Counted from the first letter of the stretch, positions 45,049-56,953 are shown. The stretch is 64,000 nt of DNA from Paulinella micropora (GCA_009731375.1 BJOX01000196.1:589405-653404), one strand, 5' to 3'. The notes: generated by a model not told the origin, from the letters alone. Translations and numbers: made by a program.

Positions 45049-45519
45049 TGTGTATGTATGTATGTACATATGTATGTATGTATGTATGTATGTAAGTATG
45101 TCTAGTATGTATGCATGCATGCATGTATGTATGTATGTATGTATGTATGTGTATGTATGTATGTGTATGTATGTATGTATGTATGTATGTTACATTGTAT
45201 GCATGCATGCATGCATGTATGTATGTATGTATGTATGCACGTATGCATGTATGTATGTATGCATGTATGCATGCATGCATGCATGCATGTATGTATGTAT
45301 GTATGTATGTATTTATGTATGCATGTTTGTATGTATGTATGTACGCATGTGCGCATGCAATGATGTATGTATGTATGTATGTGTATGTATGTATGTATGT
45401 ATGTCTGTCTGTCTGTCTGTATGTATGTGTACGTGTGTGTATGTATGTATGTATGTATGTATGTATCTATGTATCTATGTATGTATGTATGTATCTATGT
45501 ATCTATGTATATATGTATG

Positions 45520-45552
<33 letters not shown>

Positions 45553-45815
45553 GTACGTATGTATGTATGCATGTATGTATGCATGCATGTATGCATGTAT
45601 GTATGTAGGTATGTAGGTATGTATGTATGTATGTATGTATGTATGCATGCATGCTTGATGCATGCATGCATGTACGTATGTATGTGTGTATGTATGTATG
45701 TATGCATGTATGCATGCATGTATGTATGTATGCATGTATGTATGTATGCATGTATGCATGTATGCATGTATGCATGTATGTATGCATGCATGCATGCATG
45801 TAAGCATGCATGTCT
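44452..45815. repeat. (GT)n, (GTCT)n and (ATGT)n arrays
   Basis: A GT tract, then GTCT/GTCC, GT again, then nearly 1 kb of ATGT/ATGC repeats. Cys/Val and Tyr/Met/Cys frames are artefacts. Confidence 0.95.
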
Positions 45816-46188
45816 TTCCCCTTTCTTCCTCTCTCCCTCTCTCCCTCTCTCCTCTCTCCTCTTATCCATCTCTCTCTCTCTCACACACACACTCTCGCTC
45901 TCTCAGGCTCTCTCTCATGTCATTATTACTGTATGATTATTAAATTATTCAATATTAATGAAGATTAAATTGCAAAAAAAAAACAAAAAAAAATTAATCA
46001 GCCAATATAAATCCAGGCAATATTAATCAACCGTCTTATGATGTTAATCAATATTACTATCAATATTCCCACTTATAAAAGTAACTACTAACTGTAAACG
46101 TAAACTTGATAACCATCCAACGTAATCAACTGAATATACTTAGGAAGTTGACGGAGGCTAGGTGCACGATGGTGCTGATTAATATATA
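45816..46188. other. CT-rich then AT-rich sequence, no gene seen
   Basis: Pyrimidine-rich stretch to 45915, then AT-rich DNA. No credible frame. Confidence 0.6.
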
Positions 46189-46277
46189 TCTGATCATCTG
46201 AGGCTGACTCGCCCCGCCGGGGTATCAGTTCAAGTTTACGTGAAGTTAGTTTGTTATTATGTAGACTACGGTCGGAC

Positions 46278-46312
<35 letters not shown>

Positions 46313-46397
46313 AGAGAGAGAGAGAGAGAGACTGAGAGAGAGAGAGAGAGACTGAGAGAGAGAGAGAGACTAAGAGAGAGAGACTGAGAGAGAGACT

Positions 46398-46435
<38 letters not shown>

Positions 46436-46465
46436 CTGAGAGAGACTGAGAGAGAGAGAGAGAGA
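46189..46465. repeat. Direct repeat upstream of the non-LTR element, with (GA)n
   Basis: 46189-46283 matches 56685-56779 with few changes (starting CTGATCATCTGAGGCTGACT), and both are followed by (GA)n with CTGAGAG interruptions. It could be a 5' untranslated region shared by two family members or a partial LTR. Confidence 0.7.
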
Positions 46466-46489
46466 TCTAAGCGAGCATCACCGACGCCT

Positions 46490-46917
46490 ACTCATGCACT
46501 CCCCCCGGGTCTATTAGCAACTTCCCCCTCCACCCTGTCCCATATTTTTTCCCACCCCGCCTCCGACACTCAGCCACAGGCCTGCAAGGATACTACAACA
46601 CCTGGATCCTGGCCGACCCAACAGAAACCGCCACCACCAAACATGCGTGCTGTAGCTCCTACCTCCCCTGACCCCGTGAGGCTCCAGGATTTCCCAGCCC
46701 ACGTGGCCCTTAGCCTACTAACTATGCTCCAAAACTTTACGCCAACCCAACTCCTGGATCCCTGCGTCATGCTCACCCATTTCCAGATCCAGTACATCAA
46801 ATGCCAGGCGTTGGGGCATCACTCCTCACGAACAAATATGATACCGCCGACCCCAATATCAACGCATGACCCCTGGGCGGATGGTAAAGATTGGGAGACC
46901 GTGCTAGCTTTCACTAT

Positions 46918-46951
<34 letters not shown>

Positions 46952-48059
46952 TTTCCCCCCCCCCNNNNNNNNNNTATACCCCCCCCCCCCTGCCCCCCCT
47001 TCGGCCACCTTTTCCCAGATGCTCGCTCCTCCTACGATACAGACTGCTGCAAAGCGAGTATGGCTATCCCTCAAGCAGAACCTACACGCTCCTGGCTACA
47101 AATGTTCCTTCCCGGGCGACTCCCCCACCGCCGTCTGTACAGGGCGCTCGGGAAGCATCTGTATTGACAGCCCCCTCGCTTACCAAACGTCAGCAAAAGC
47201 GCCGACGATACAACCGAAATCGCGCCGCCAAGGGCCTACCTACACCTGCCCCGGTGCCTCACACCACCCCCAATCTCGACAACCGACGTCCCGGTCCCCC
47301 TATGCCCGCCCCACCACTGCCTACTGGCCAGAAAGACGACACACCACTCGNNNNNNNNNNNNNNNNNNNNNNNNNNNNNNNNNNNNNNNNNNNNNNNNNN
47401 NNNNNNGAATGTGCAATTCTCCACCGGGACCAGACTCTCCTGCATCAGGCAAGACAAAGACCCGGTCGCCCATCAAAGCGCATACCCTGACCCTACCCAC
47501 TGCCACCGCAAAGATCGCCCGAAATTGAGGAAGAAATTGAGATTTGGTACGAATGAGATTTGGACCTTTCCCCTACCCAATGACTCTGAAGGTTCAAGCT
47601 CCGATTCAGACCACGGACTAGCCCTGCCAACACAAAACCAACTCCAGTCATGACAACGAAGAAGCTTTGAAATGTCTGGAAGTGGGGCAAAGATTAAATT
47701 CCGCGACGGCCGGAGCATTCCCAGTCCCAGCCTACGTCTCCCCCTTCCTTGGACCCACTCCCCCCTGGTGCCTCGACCACGAAGTCCTACGGCCAGGCAA
47801 CGACCTATGTCCCAGCCAATCTCCACCTCCCGACCAACCCTTTCGATACCACCACCTCACCCTTACAACATGAGTAGCCAACAAGGAAACAAACGTCATA
47901 CGTCCAGACCACCAAACCAGAACCCCCCTCCCAAACGAAGACGAGAGACAAGCTCGACCCAAGCCCCCACCCCACGGCGCGCATTCATCCCCAGCATCGA
48001 CCACCCAGTGGGGGCAAAACGGGCCCCCGCTGACGCCAACCCAACCCTGCAGAAAGCCG
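46490..48059 (+). pseudogene. Non-LTR element, N-terminal region, fragmented
   Basis: C-rich coding-like sequence split by a C-run and 10-N gap (46965-46974), a 56-N gap (47351-47406) and several frame changes. One frame carries a basic patch (KRQQKRRRYNRNRAAKG, about 47185-47230). ATG 47870 opens a Pro/Arg-rich frame with PPKRRRE. No domain is recognised. It resembles an ORF1-type or leader region by position only. Confidence 0.4.
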
Positions 48060-49020
48060 TAAAGCCCGTTACTGTATTGGGGGGCCGACGAGCTACAACA
48101 TGTGCCACCTATTGCTACCCTCCAAGCCTTAGCTACAACCCTGGCATTACCCGAATGCATCGCAGCCTGGGCCCGCAGGCAACCCTCCCCTGCCAACACA
48201 AAGGACAAAACAGGCATGCTCCAGACCATCGGATCCATTCTGGCTGACCTCAGCGCAATACCCCCCCTCAACCCCATTACGGTCCCGTGGTTCCACCGTG
48301 CATCTGCCCTCCACCTCATTCATTCCCGACTGCAGCCTAGAGCCGTCGCGCCACCACGATATTCTATCCAGGGCATCTTCCACCTGCTACCAGCCATCAA
48401 AGATGAGAATAACAATGACGTTATCGCTAAGTGGCTGTGCCACACCTCTTCCGTCGACCAATGTACGGCGTGTGGTCGCGAATGCACAGCGGAAGATAAA
48501 TCGCCTGTATTAGATCTGCAGGTTCCACACCCCTGGCCACAACATCAGCCGCTCCCTGGGCACATTACTTCGCTTCTCCAATTATGGAGTCGTCACCCCA
48601 CCACCCCGAAATGTCCCAGCTGCGGCCACCACAAAGAAGGCAAGCAGAATCTGATCCTCCTGAACCGACCCCAATCCCTCTGGCTCGTGATCCAGCGTCA
48701 ACAACCATACAAACCCCTCACATCACAACCACGACCCCGGGGGGGAGCTCCACCCCACCAAAAGCGCCTTACCTTCCAACCCACGTTGTGGATCAAGCCT
48801 GAAATAGTCGGAGGGTCAGAATCCCGACCGTACCGCCTGGCTGGCGCCATCTGCAGAGCAAAGGCAACTGACGATAACCACCTCATCTTCTTGGTCCCAC
48901 GATCAGACAACACATGAACTAAACTAGACGACGCTGCAGTCACAGTCCTCCCAGCTAACCACGGATGGACCCTCCTGGGCACCCGAGCCATGCTAGTGAT
49001 ATACAATCGCACTACGCCCC
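48060..49020 (+). pseudogene. Ubiquitin-specific-protease-like (C19) domain in the non-LTR element
   Basis: The Cys box is split by a one-base shift near 48107: SYNMCHL in one frame and ATLQALATTLALP in the next, together matching the usual N-x-C-(Y/F)-x-N-x-x-LQ-x-L pattern. A zinc-finger pair follows (CTACGREC ... CPSCGHH), then RPQSLWLVIQRQ and LTFQPTLWI blocks, and YRLAGAI. The His box is DDNHLIFLVPRSDN. TGA at 48915-48917 comes next, exactly where USPs have W before the conserved DD (here TKLDDAAV), and coding continues to LVIYNR. The domain would cleave ubiquitin or a related modifier. It lies upstream of the RNase H and RT regions. Confidence 0.6.
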
Positions 49021-51900
49021 CCCTTCCCGCCACCAACCCTGCAGCCCAACCCGCGCCCCACCCTGCCTCCCAACTGACTGAAGCGCGCTCCACCACAACC
49101 CACCACCAAGAGTGCTCTGACTTGTGTGACGCACAAGCTCAATCGGGACCCCGCCATATCAACTGGCATCGACGCCTGGCACTCCGCATCAAGAAACTGA
49201 AGCGCCTTGCCAAGACGACCCCGACTAGCCCCGAACCGATCAGCAACCCTGCACGAGACTGTCATGCTTTCTCTCTCCTCAGCCAAGCATTACGAGCAGA
49301 GACCAACACACAGAGGAAAGCTCCTGCTGCGCCCCAGCACGCCGGCGACCCCGAGGGACACATCCTCCCCTCGTCCAAGGTTTTCCGCCGTTACAAAGCC
49401 CTAGTCCCAGCCCTTCCAGCAGTCCCACCCTCGTGGATACAACAACCGCGCACCGCACAACGGGGACCAATCGCACCCTGGGACTGGCGTGCATCGCAGC
49501 CAACATACAGCACACGCCAAAGGGAACCCAAGTCGTCCCAAACCCGTCCCTCCCCATCGCGATCCCTATACCTGCAAACCCCAAAAACCCAAGCAACCCC
49601 GACCAAACCGCCACTTCCCCCTCTCGCTGGGTGTTGGAAATGTTACTCCTCACCCCTACCATGGGTACCAAGCTGGTTATCCCAACCCCTGCCCCAACCG
49701 AACAAACTCCCACCGACCTTCTATTCCAAGGACAACTATGCCTTATCCCCTGCTGGTACACCCTGAAGCGCCAAGGTGTGATCGCTACCATCCAGAAAAG
49801 ACAAGTCCACACGATTATCGCCAACTGTATCACCGTGGAGAGCAACATCCTCCTCCGGCATGACCCACGGTACCACCCATATCGAAGCTACTCCCGTGAC
49901 CCACCCGAGCAAATGCCACAGCGAGTCCTGCTGCCCATCATCCGCCATAATACTATCAAGTCCCTCATGACGACGCGAGACTCCTTCCCCAGTCGAACTT
50001 TCTTCTACCTCGACGTTGGAGCTCGAGACGGTCTCCTAGAGTTATCTACTACAAACAAACCCGAAGGGCTGCACGCCCGGTACCCAGAGTCTCCGGACCT
50101 CACCGTCACACCAATCAAATGGGTCGACGTCGCCGGAAATATTCAACACCTGGAGGAGGCAGCCTACGGAAAGGAACGCAAGAAACTCCCACCTACCGCT
50201 GTCAAGCCATCCACTTCCCCCCAAGCTATCTTCCAACAGCTTGAACAGGACAATAGCGAAACTCTGCCGAAACCCCTATGCAGACAAGGCGACACCACCC
50301 TGAAGTGGGTCACAACGCCTCCACAATATTCATGTACGCATGGAGGAAAAATACTGACTAGGTATCCCCGAGGATCCCCCATCCCCACCCCCCCTAATAG
50401 AATCTAACTCCCCTCTGCGACGACGATGGCGCAAACGACGCCGCAGCAGGCCAGCATCCACGGCGCCCCGCCCGGCCTCGGCCCCCCTACTAGAAGCACC
50501 AGCCCAGACCTATCAACATGACAAACCGCAAAAATAGTCAGCCCAACAACGATCACTCTTCGACGACAGCGTCCAAACCAGCATATCAACATTATTACAA
50601 GGGCCCCAAGAACTCCTGGCGAATGCTGTAGCTGCAGCCAGGACGCTCAGCCTTACCACCACACCAGGCATCACATCCTCCGACACCCCGACTACTCCAG
50701 CAACAGTACCGATGACACATCGAAATCACAGGAAACCCCACACCAGCTCCTCTCGGTTAACTAACCAGCAAACCTTAACCGAAATTTACAAGCTACTGTC
50801 GACAGGCCAACAGCCACCAGACGTCGCGAAGACCGGGCGTCGATGGCGGCGCATCGTGCATATTCTGGGCAACACTTCTGGGACAAGGGCCGTGGACACA
50901 CTATGGCGCTACCACACCGACCCAACTATGTTACAACCNNNNNNNNNNNNNCCCCCCCCCCCCCCCCCCCCCCGAAAACTTCACCGACTTCTGTGCCCTC
51001 GCCCTCAACACCATCGGTTGGGCACGCGACCGCCTTAATAAGTATGCGTTGAAAGAAGCGACCGACGCCACCCTGGGAGCAATGCCCCCCAATAAAACCC
51101 TCAACCACCTATGGACACCAATGGCACAACAGCAGAGCACGACAACGAAAACCAACACAGAGGCCCACCCAAGCAGTCACCACCTAGTATTACGCCAACC
51201 TGTTCCGCGCAAGGATCCCCACCACTGATGCCGCCCAGGCTTTGGCAATCGCCGCCCTAGGGGATGATTACACTTACATTCACCCCCCGGCCACGCAGCA
51301 ACATAACCGCCCGGATATCTTCTTAGGAGATCGCTCCACCTACGAACCCCCCCTATCTCCCACCCTCCAAAGAGGGTCACTCCGATTTGCCTATGCCTGC
51401 ACATGTACCAGAATTCAGTGAGGATCAGCTCCAAAGCGACTGGGGACAACGACTATTCACCGAGTGGACCCAGGAGCGGTGCCAACAACCCCGACCTTGG
51501 GCTGACAACCTCATGCAGTACACCTGCCAGTGGGTCACAGAACCGGGACGTTCCGACTACCAGCGCACCAACGATTACTACACCCGACTACACTGGGCGG
51601 TCCACGGCACACCCGATAATCCTCGCCCGCGGCCTCCCGCCACACTCGAGAATCTCTACACCGCGCCTGACCCCTCGTGCATTGTCCATCTCCTCCACGA
51701 ATTAGGCGGCGATGACTCTAACCCCACTCCCCATCCATGTATCAAACATTATATTGGCAGACCCATCCAACGGATCCCAATGGAATCATTCAACCCCTAG
51801 ACACCGGAGCCGTGGCCCTCCTCTTACACCACCTACCCCTATCCTTGCAGCGAAAATTCCACCTAGACTCCCTCCGTCCCAAATCACAGACGGACATCGA
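49021..51900 (+). pseudogene. Non-LTR element, central region, fragmented
   Basis: A Pro/Thr/Arg-rich linker continues in the USP frame to TGA at 49764. From about 49760 another frame is clearly coding (NCITVESNILLRHDPRYHPY ... TFFYLDVGARDGLLEL) to 50407. After a shift in a C run, the next frame carries TAG at 50535 inside smooth sequence (KPQK-stop-SAQQRSLFDD) and continues to a gap at 50939-50951. Frames at 51180-51800 contain Trp/Tyr-rich sequence. No domain was recognised, and no AP endonuclease motif was seen. Confidence 0.45.
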
Positions 51901-51954
51901 CACCACAAATCCCCAGAACAATCTAACTGATACCGCTGACCCAGAGACCACAGC

Positions 51955-52440
51955 CATCTTCCATATTGATGGTTCCAGCTTTCCGAAGTTTGGACACGCG
52001 GGAGGGTTCGGAGCCATCCTCATGTACCGTGAACACCTCATTGCGATCTCGGCTCTCATGGACACCACCACCAGTACGCACCAAGAAGTCGGGGCAGTGC
52101 TATAGTCCTCCACTACATCTGCACACGCCAATGGCACCCACAGCAAACTCACGGATTTACCGACTACAAAGGCCTCGCTGACTGCCAACTCGAAGGCGAA
52201 TACCAACAGTTATTCCCGCAACGCCCATACCCCATCCTATGGGAGGCTATCGCCAGATATAAACTCACCTATGGACACCTGCAGCTACATTGGGTCCAAT
52301 CACATGTCGACAACAGCTTCGAATGGCGCCATTGCCTCAACGAAGTCTGCGACCGCCTTGCCAAAGAAGCTGCCCTCCTCCCCGTACACCAACTCCTGGA
52401 TGACTGGAGGCAAGCCCACCCTCCAACGCGAACAGCGACC
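51955..52440 (+). pseudogene. RNase H domain located upstream of the reverse transcriptase
   Basis: All four acidic residues are visible: HIDGSSFPKFGHAGGFGAIL (Asp 1), STHQEVGAV (Glu), HGFTDYKGLAD (Asp 2), and LHWVQSHVDNSFEWRH ... NEVCDRLAKEAAL (His and Asp 3). A one-base shift with TAG occurs near 52100. It degrades RNA in RNA-DNA hybrids during reverse transcription. It ends only about 40 codons before the first RT block; in most RNase H-bearing LINEs the domain follows RT. Confidence 0.7.
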
Positions 52441-52479
52441 CCCCCTCCAATAATACCACGATACCGATTACTCCCATGT

Positions 52480-53990
52480 GGGTACACCAAACACTTCACC
52501 AAGTTACCTCCCCAACTAATCTCTTACCCAGACAAGCACCAAGCCTTCCGAGGAGCAAGACGAGACTTCACTCTAGATGAATTCAGAACAGCCCTCACTG
52601 CCAAAAAGGGCCCGTCGTCCGGCTTGGATCAAGTTCCCCCTGCGGCACTGCGCCTGCTCTCCCAAGAAGGACAATCGTATATCTTAATGTACATTAACAA
52701 ATGCTGGCGAGAAGGGGTCATCCTACAGGAATGGAAACCCAGCCAACTAGTCCAGTTGTGGAAAGCAACAGGCACGGGAGCTAACCCCGGCAAATGGCGT
52801 CCGATCATGGTGTCCCAAGCCATCATGAACCTATATGCCAAAATGGTAGATCTGCGACTTCGAACCCTGATGTTGGAAATAGGAACCATGAGAGCAAAAC
52901 TGCCAAAGCAAACTGCCCACGTATCTCCGGTGCTGACGAATCCAACCTCACCCTACGCCTTATCCTCTATGATGTCCGAAACGCGGCGCGAGTGACCAAC
53001 CGATGCCACACACTCATCCTTACAGCGGTCGACGTGGAAAAGGCCTTCGACTCTGTAGAACTCCCAATCCTCCAAAGAGCACTTGCGACCACGGTAGCCC
53101 CCCCAGACGCATTCCCCGAACTCTACCGGTTTATTACACATCTCTACCAAGGGGCAATAATCCACACGGGGAAAAAGGGAACCACCATCCAAGAGTCCAC
53201 AACGGTCCTTCGAGAGCGGGGAACGGCCCAGGGAAGCCCGATAAGCCCCACCCTGTTTGGCATCGTCTACGAATACCGTCAACGCCAAACATCCACCGCG
53301 CTCCCAACCGAATCCCAAAGCGGGTACCAGTTCTATGGCCGCAACAGGCAGTTTAACTCATGGCCTGGAATGCAGGGGCGCACCTTGACCCAAAAGGACG
53401 TGACCATTCCCCCGAAGCACATCTTCGCCGATGACGAATGGCATGCGTACGGAGGCCCCGGCCCCAAAACACGATACATACAACGAGCCCAAGCGGGATT
53501 CCACAGAACCCTACTCCAACTCGATGCCTCCGGGTTCGCCGCGTCGACCACCAAAAGCTTCACCTTGGGTATCACCGGCCACACCCAAGATTTTGACGTG
53601 GGGCTTAAGGGGCTGGATGGCACCACCATCCCCAGCCTAACCAAATAAGAAAAATATCGATCACTCGGTCTATACACATCTGGACTCGACGACCATAAAC
53701 TACAAATCAATGAAGCCATGACCACCCTTCTACTGGCCACCCAGGTGGCCCTGAACCTCAACATCTCCGACGCACGACGACGAGAAGCACTTCGGGACCT
53801 AGTACCAGGCACCCTAGACTTCCCCCTGGGCTGGACACCATTGAAAGAATCCGACGCCGACACCTTAGACCTATTCCTCCGAGACTGCTTCCGACGCACA
53901 CTCAAACTACGGGCGACCGATGTCCCAGTGGCGTACCTCTACGCACCGCGAGGAAAATGTGGCGGCTTCGGACTCCCGATTCAAGCATAG
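52480..53990 (+). pseudogene. Non-LTR reverse transcriptase
   Basis: Blocks in order: GPSSGLDQVPPAAL (early RT block), GVILQEWKPSQLVQLWK and PGKWRPIMV; a frame change near 52920; ILTAVDVEKAFDSVEL (motif A Asp); ERGTAQGSPISPTLFG (motif B); HIFADDEWHA (motif C, FADD); KSFTLGITG (motif D). TAA at 53646 follows, then EKYRSLGLYTSG (motif E-like). The spacing and the GT-x-QGSP-x-SP motif are LINE-type. Catalytic residues are intact; the frame has one shift and stops at 53646 (TAA) and 53988 (TAG). Confidence 0.8.
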
Positions 53991-55020
53991 AGCCAACTTA
54001 CGCAATTGGCAACGGTATTTTTATGGGCACTATCCTCACACGACAAATCAACACAGATAGCAGTACATTCCCATCTACGCCTCCTCCGAGACGACTTCCT
54101 CCCACACGCAGACTGGAATCCAGAGGGGACCCCAGACCCTCCTTACCCACGCAACCCCAAGCACCACCCGGACGCAATAGCCCCCACCCGCGAACAAAAA
54201 CGTCACCCCACTCCTGATCCCCAGAGCCAACAGATCCTTCAACAGCTTACCGACCTCGGAATCCCTCCCGCCTACCTGCATCAAGCTAGACTACCACCTA
54301 CCTATGAGTGGCGCCCAGACGATGACAGTTATCGAGAAGACCCACGCATTGGGCTTATTACCTACAGTCCGTCCAGGTGAACCAACCTCTTCATTCCCCG
54401 TGGGAAGACATCAAAGCCGACCAGCCCAGAGGAGGAGAGGGGGAGAGGGGGAGAGGGAGAGAGGGAGAGAGGGGGAGAGGGGGAGAGGGGGAGAGGGGGA
54501 GACGAAACCAACCTTTCCTCGACTGTCATTCCCATGAACACCTATTAGCCAAGTCCAGATTCTCCGGCCACTTAGGGATTGAGTGGATGTGTGCACTCCG
54601 TGCCCTGGGGATTGGCATCCAACTCAGACGGGAACTCCCTCCCCAAGACATCATACCAAGGAATGCTGCGCTCCACTCCCCATACGTGATCACAGTTCAA
54701 CACCGATTCACAGGGAAAATCATACTAGCGGACAACAGCCGGCAAGCCATCCTCAAGGCAAAAGCAGCCATCAGGGACCGGAACTACTGGTGTCTCCGGC
54801 ATCGACTATCCACTAACTTAAGTAAACTCACCCCAGCTCCACGGTTTGCCCTTAAGTAAACTCACCCCAGCTCCACGGTTTGCCCTTAAATGGGGCTCAG
54901 CGTCGGAGATGAGGGGAGAGACACAAAGCATCTCCCACCAATACCTTAGCCGCAAACCACCAGAGCCGACTGGGAAATACGAATCATCCTACTAACCCAA
55001 TTATCCGCCGTAGAGACTCC
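53991..55020 (+). pseudogene. Non-LTR element, post-RT region
   Basis: Coding continues in frame after TAG 53988 (SQLTQLATVFLWALSSHD ...) to 54380. Then a (GGGAGA)n-rich insert at 54428-54503 and a new frame to TAA at 54857 follow. The sequence near 54835-54890 contains a 33-bp tandem duplication (AGTAAACTCACCCCAGCTCC twice). Thumb-like region by position; no catalytic motif. Confidence 0.45.
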
Positions 55021-55024
55021 TGCC

Positions 55025-55630
55025 ATGCGAAGCGTCCGAACACGAAACAAGGACGATGCTAAATGCCAATTCTGCGACAAAATTGGCACCATTGACCACT
55101 ACATGACCTCTATGAGCAAACTCCACCCCCCGGAGTACTTACAAGCCATTAACCACCGACGTGCGGCCTCCAGACAAGCCTTAAAGCAACACCTTGGACG
55201 GGCCCCCGACCTCGACGAAGCCCAGCAACCCAATCACATGGTGGTCATTGCCGAAGAAGGCAAAAATGCCCCAATATCAACCAGAATCGACATCGACCTC
55301 GCATGGACGCCCCTTGGGGAACAGGGAGATATATGCCGGCAAACCCGCACACACCCAGCAGCGGCCCTCACCAGCGAACTGCGACCGGAACGCCTATCCT
55401 GGAAACCAGATCTCCTCTTAACACCCCATCTTACATCCCCAAATATCTATCTAGTCGAAGCCACAACCCGAACAGACGAATGGCTAGTTAGAATAGACCA
55501 ATCTAAGTACGTAAATGCATCAGGAGAGTGTATCCGGCGGCTTTGGAACAAGGACGGTAAGCGGATTGACCCCCCGTACAACCCAAAAGACCCCACCTCC
55601 CACTGGGGGGACGACCCACCTATAGAATAG
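55025..55630 (+). CDS. C-terminal CCHC-like and restriction-like endonuclease region
   Basis: 201 codons. CQFCDKIGTIDHYMTS is the first three ligands of the C-terminal CCHC typical of R2/NeSL-type elements; the fourth Cys appears replaced. Further on, SWKPDLLLTP ... IYLVEATTRTDEW fits the PD-(D/E)-x-K-type endonuclease core used by RLE-class non-LTR elements to nick target DNA. Ends TAG at 55628. Assignment rests on motif spacing and position. Confidence 0.5.
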   Translation: MRSVRTRNKDDAKCQFCDKIGTIDHYMTSMSKLHPPEYLQAINHRRAASRQALKQHLGRAPDLDEAQQPNHMVVIAEEGKNAPISTRIDIDLAWTPLGEQGDICRQTRTHPAAALTSELRPERLSWKPDLLLTPHLTSPNIYLVEATTRTDEWLVRIDQSKYVNASGECIRRLWNKDGKRIDPPYNPKDPTSHWGDDPPIE

Positions 55631-56684
55631 CCCCTACAACCGTGGACAGCCAACGCTGCCCCCGCATACAACCCTCGAGCCATATACAAGCACCGATACC
55701 ACGCCTACCAGCAAAAAATACAAGACCTCCGCCTGGATCAACCGGCGTATGTGTGCCCAATCTGCTAATGATAGCCATAGGAGCACGAGGTTACATTCCC
55801 GCAGCGGGATACAAAGCAATTCAAGACCACTTTTCAAAAGCACAGGCGACCGCAGTGTATCGAGACCTTACAGAACTCTGCCATGATCACATCTTAACTG
55901 TCTGGAGGCTGATACACGCATGTCCGAAACCGACTTCCCCCTCGGATGCCCAACCTGGAGCCCCAAGCCAACAAACCCTCACCCCAACCATGCCCACCCA
56001 GCCCAGTGCAACCCCAAGCCCAAGGGAGCAGCTCAGCGCCTAGTGCCCCCCTGCCAACCCACCACCAACCAGCCAACTTACATGCTTAGATTGGTCGCAC
56101 CAACCAGAACCCCCTCGCTCACCGGAGGACCAGAATGACCACCAAGCGCGCCCCGACGACGAGGAGCCTAGCAACAACAAAAGACAACGGGCGGAAACCT
56201 GCACATAGTCGACGACCCCCCAGCGAAATCAACGAGATTCCGGCAACCTATACGCAAAACCAACTAACGCCTCAGTATTGTGCAAGTGATCAACGAAGGC
56301 CTACCATGACCCGACAAACCCAACATCCATCATGACCCCTTGCGAAAGACCAACAAGTATCCAAAGAATATGCGAACGTTCTGCCAACATGAATCTAACG
56401 AAACACCAAATCAAAATCTCTGAGAACCTACCCCCCCGACTGTCTTGAAACTACCCTTTCATACAGAAGGCTGCCCACACGTGTTCGGCCAGTCGCGCTC
56501 GACCACATGTCTTTCCCCATTTGAAGGTTCCGGTCCTCGGATTTGGTTCCCACTCAGTTAGGGGTTAAGCGTCGTACTGATTGTAAGTTATTTGTAATAC
56601 GATAGTTGTTCGGAGCCAACACGTGGACGCAAATGAGGCCTGCCAACAGTCCTTATTGGTTTACGAATACTCATTAAAACCCCC
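55631..56684 (+). other. 3' part of the non-LTR element and downstream DNA
   Basis: A weak Pro/Thr-rich frame continues from 55642 to 56043. After about 56340 no coding character remains. No poly-A tail or clear target-site duplication was found. Confidence 0.4.
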
Positions 56685-56772
56685 CTGATCATCTGAGGCT
56701 GACTCGCCCCGCCGGGATATCATTTCAAGTTTACGTGAAGTTAGTTTGTCATTATGTAGACTACGGTCGGAC

Positions 56773-56817
<45 letters not shown>

Positions 56818-56893
56818 AGAGAGAGAGAGAGGCTCGGAGAGAGAGAGAGAGAGAGACTGAGAGAGAGAGAGGGATTGAGAGAGAGACTGAGAG

Positions 56894-56927
<34 letters not shown>

Positions 56928-56953
56928 AGAGAGAGAGAGAGAGAGAGAGAAAG

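Noticed and set aside
44454-45943. Cys/Val and Tyr/Met/Cys 'cysteine-rich' proteins up to 374 residues
   Set aside because: GT and ATGT repeats; no conserved cysteine framework.
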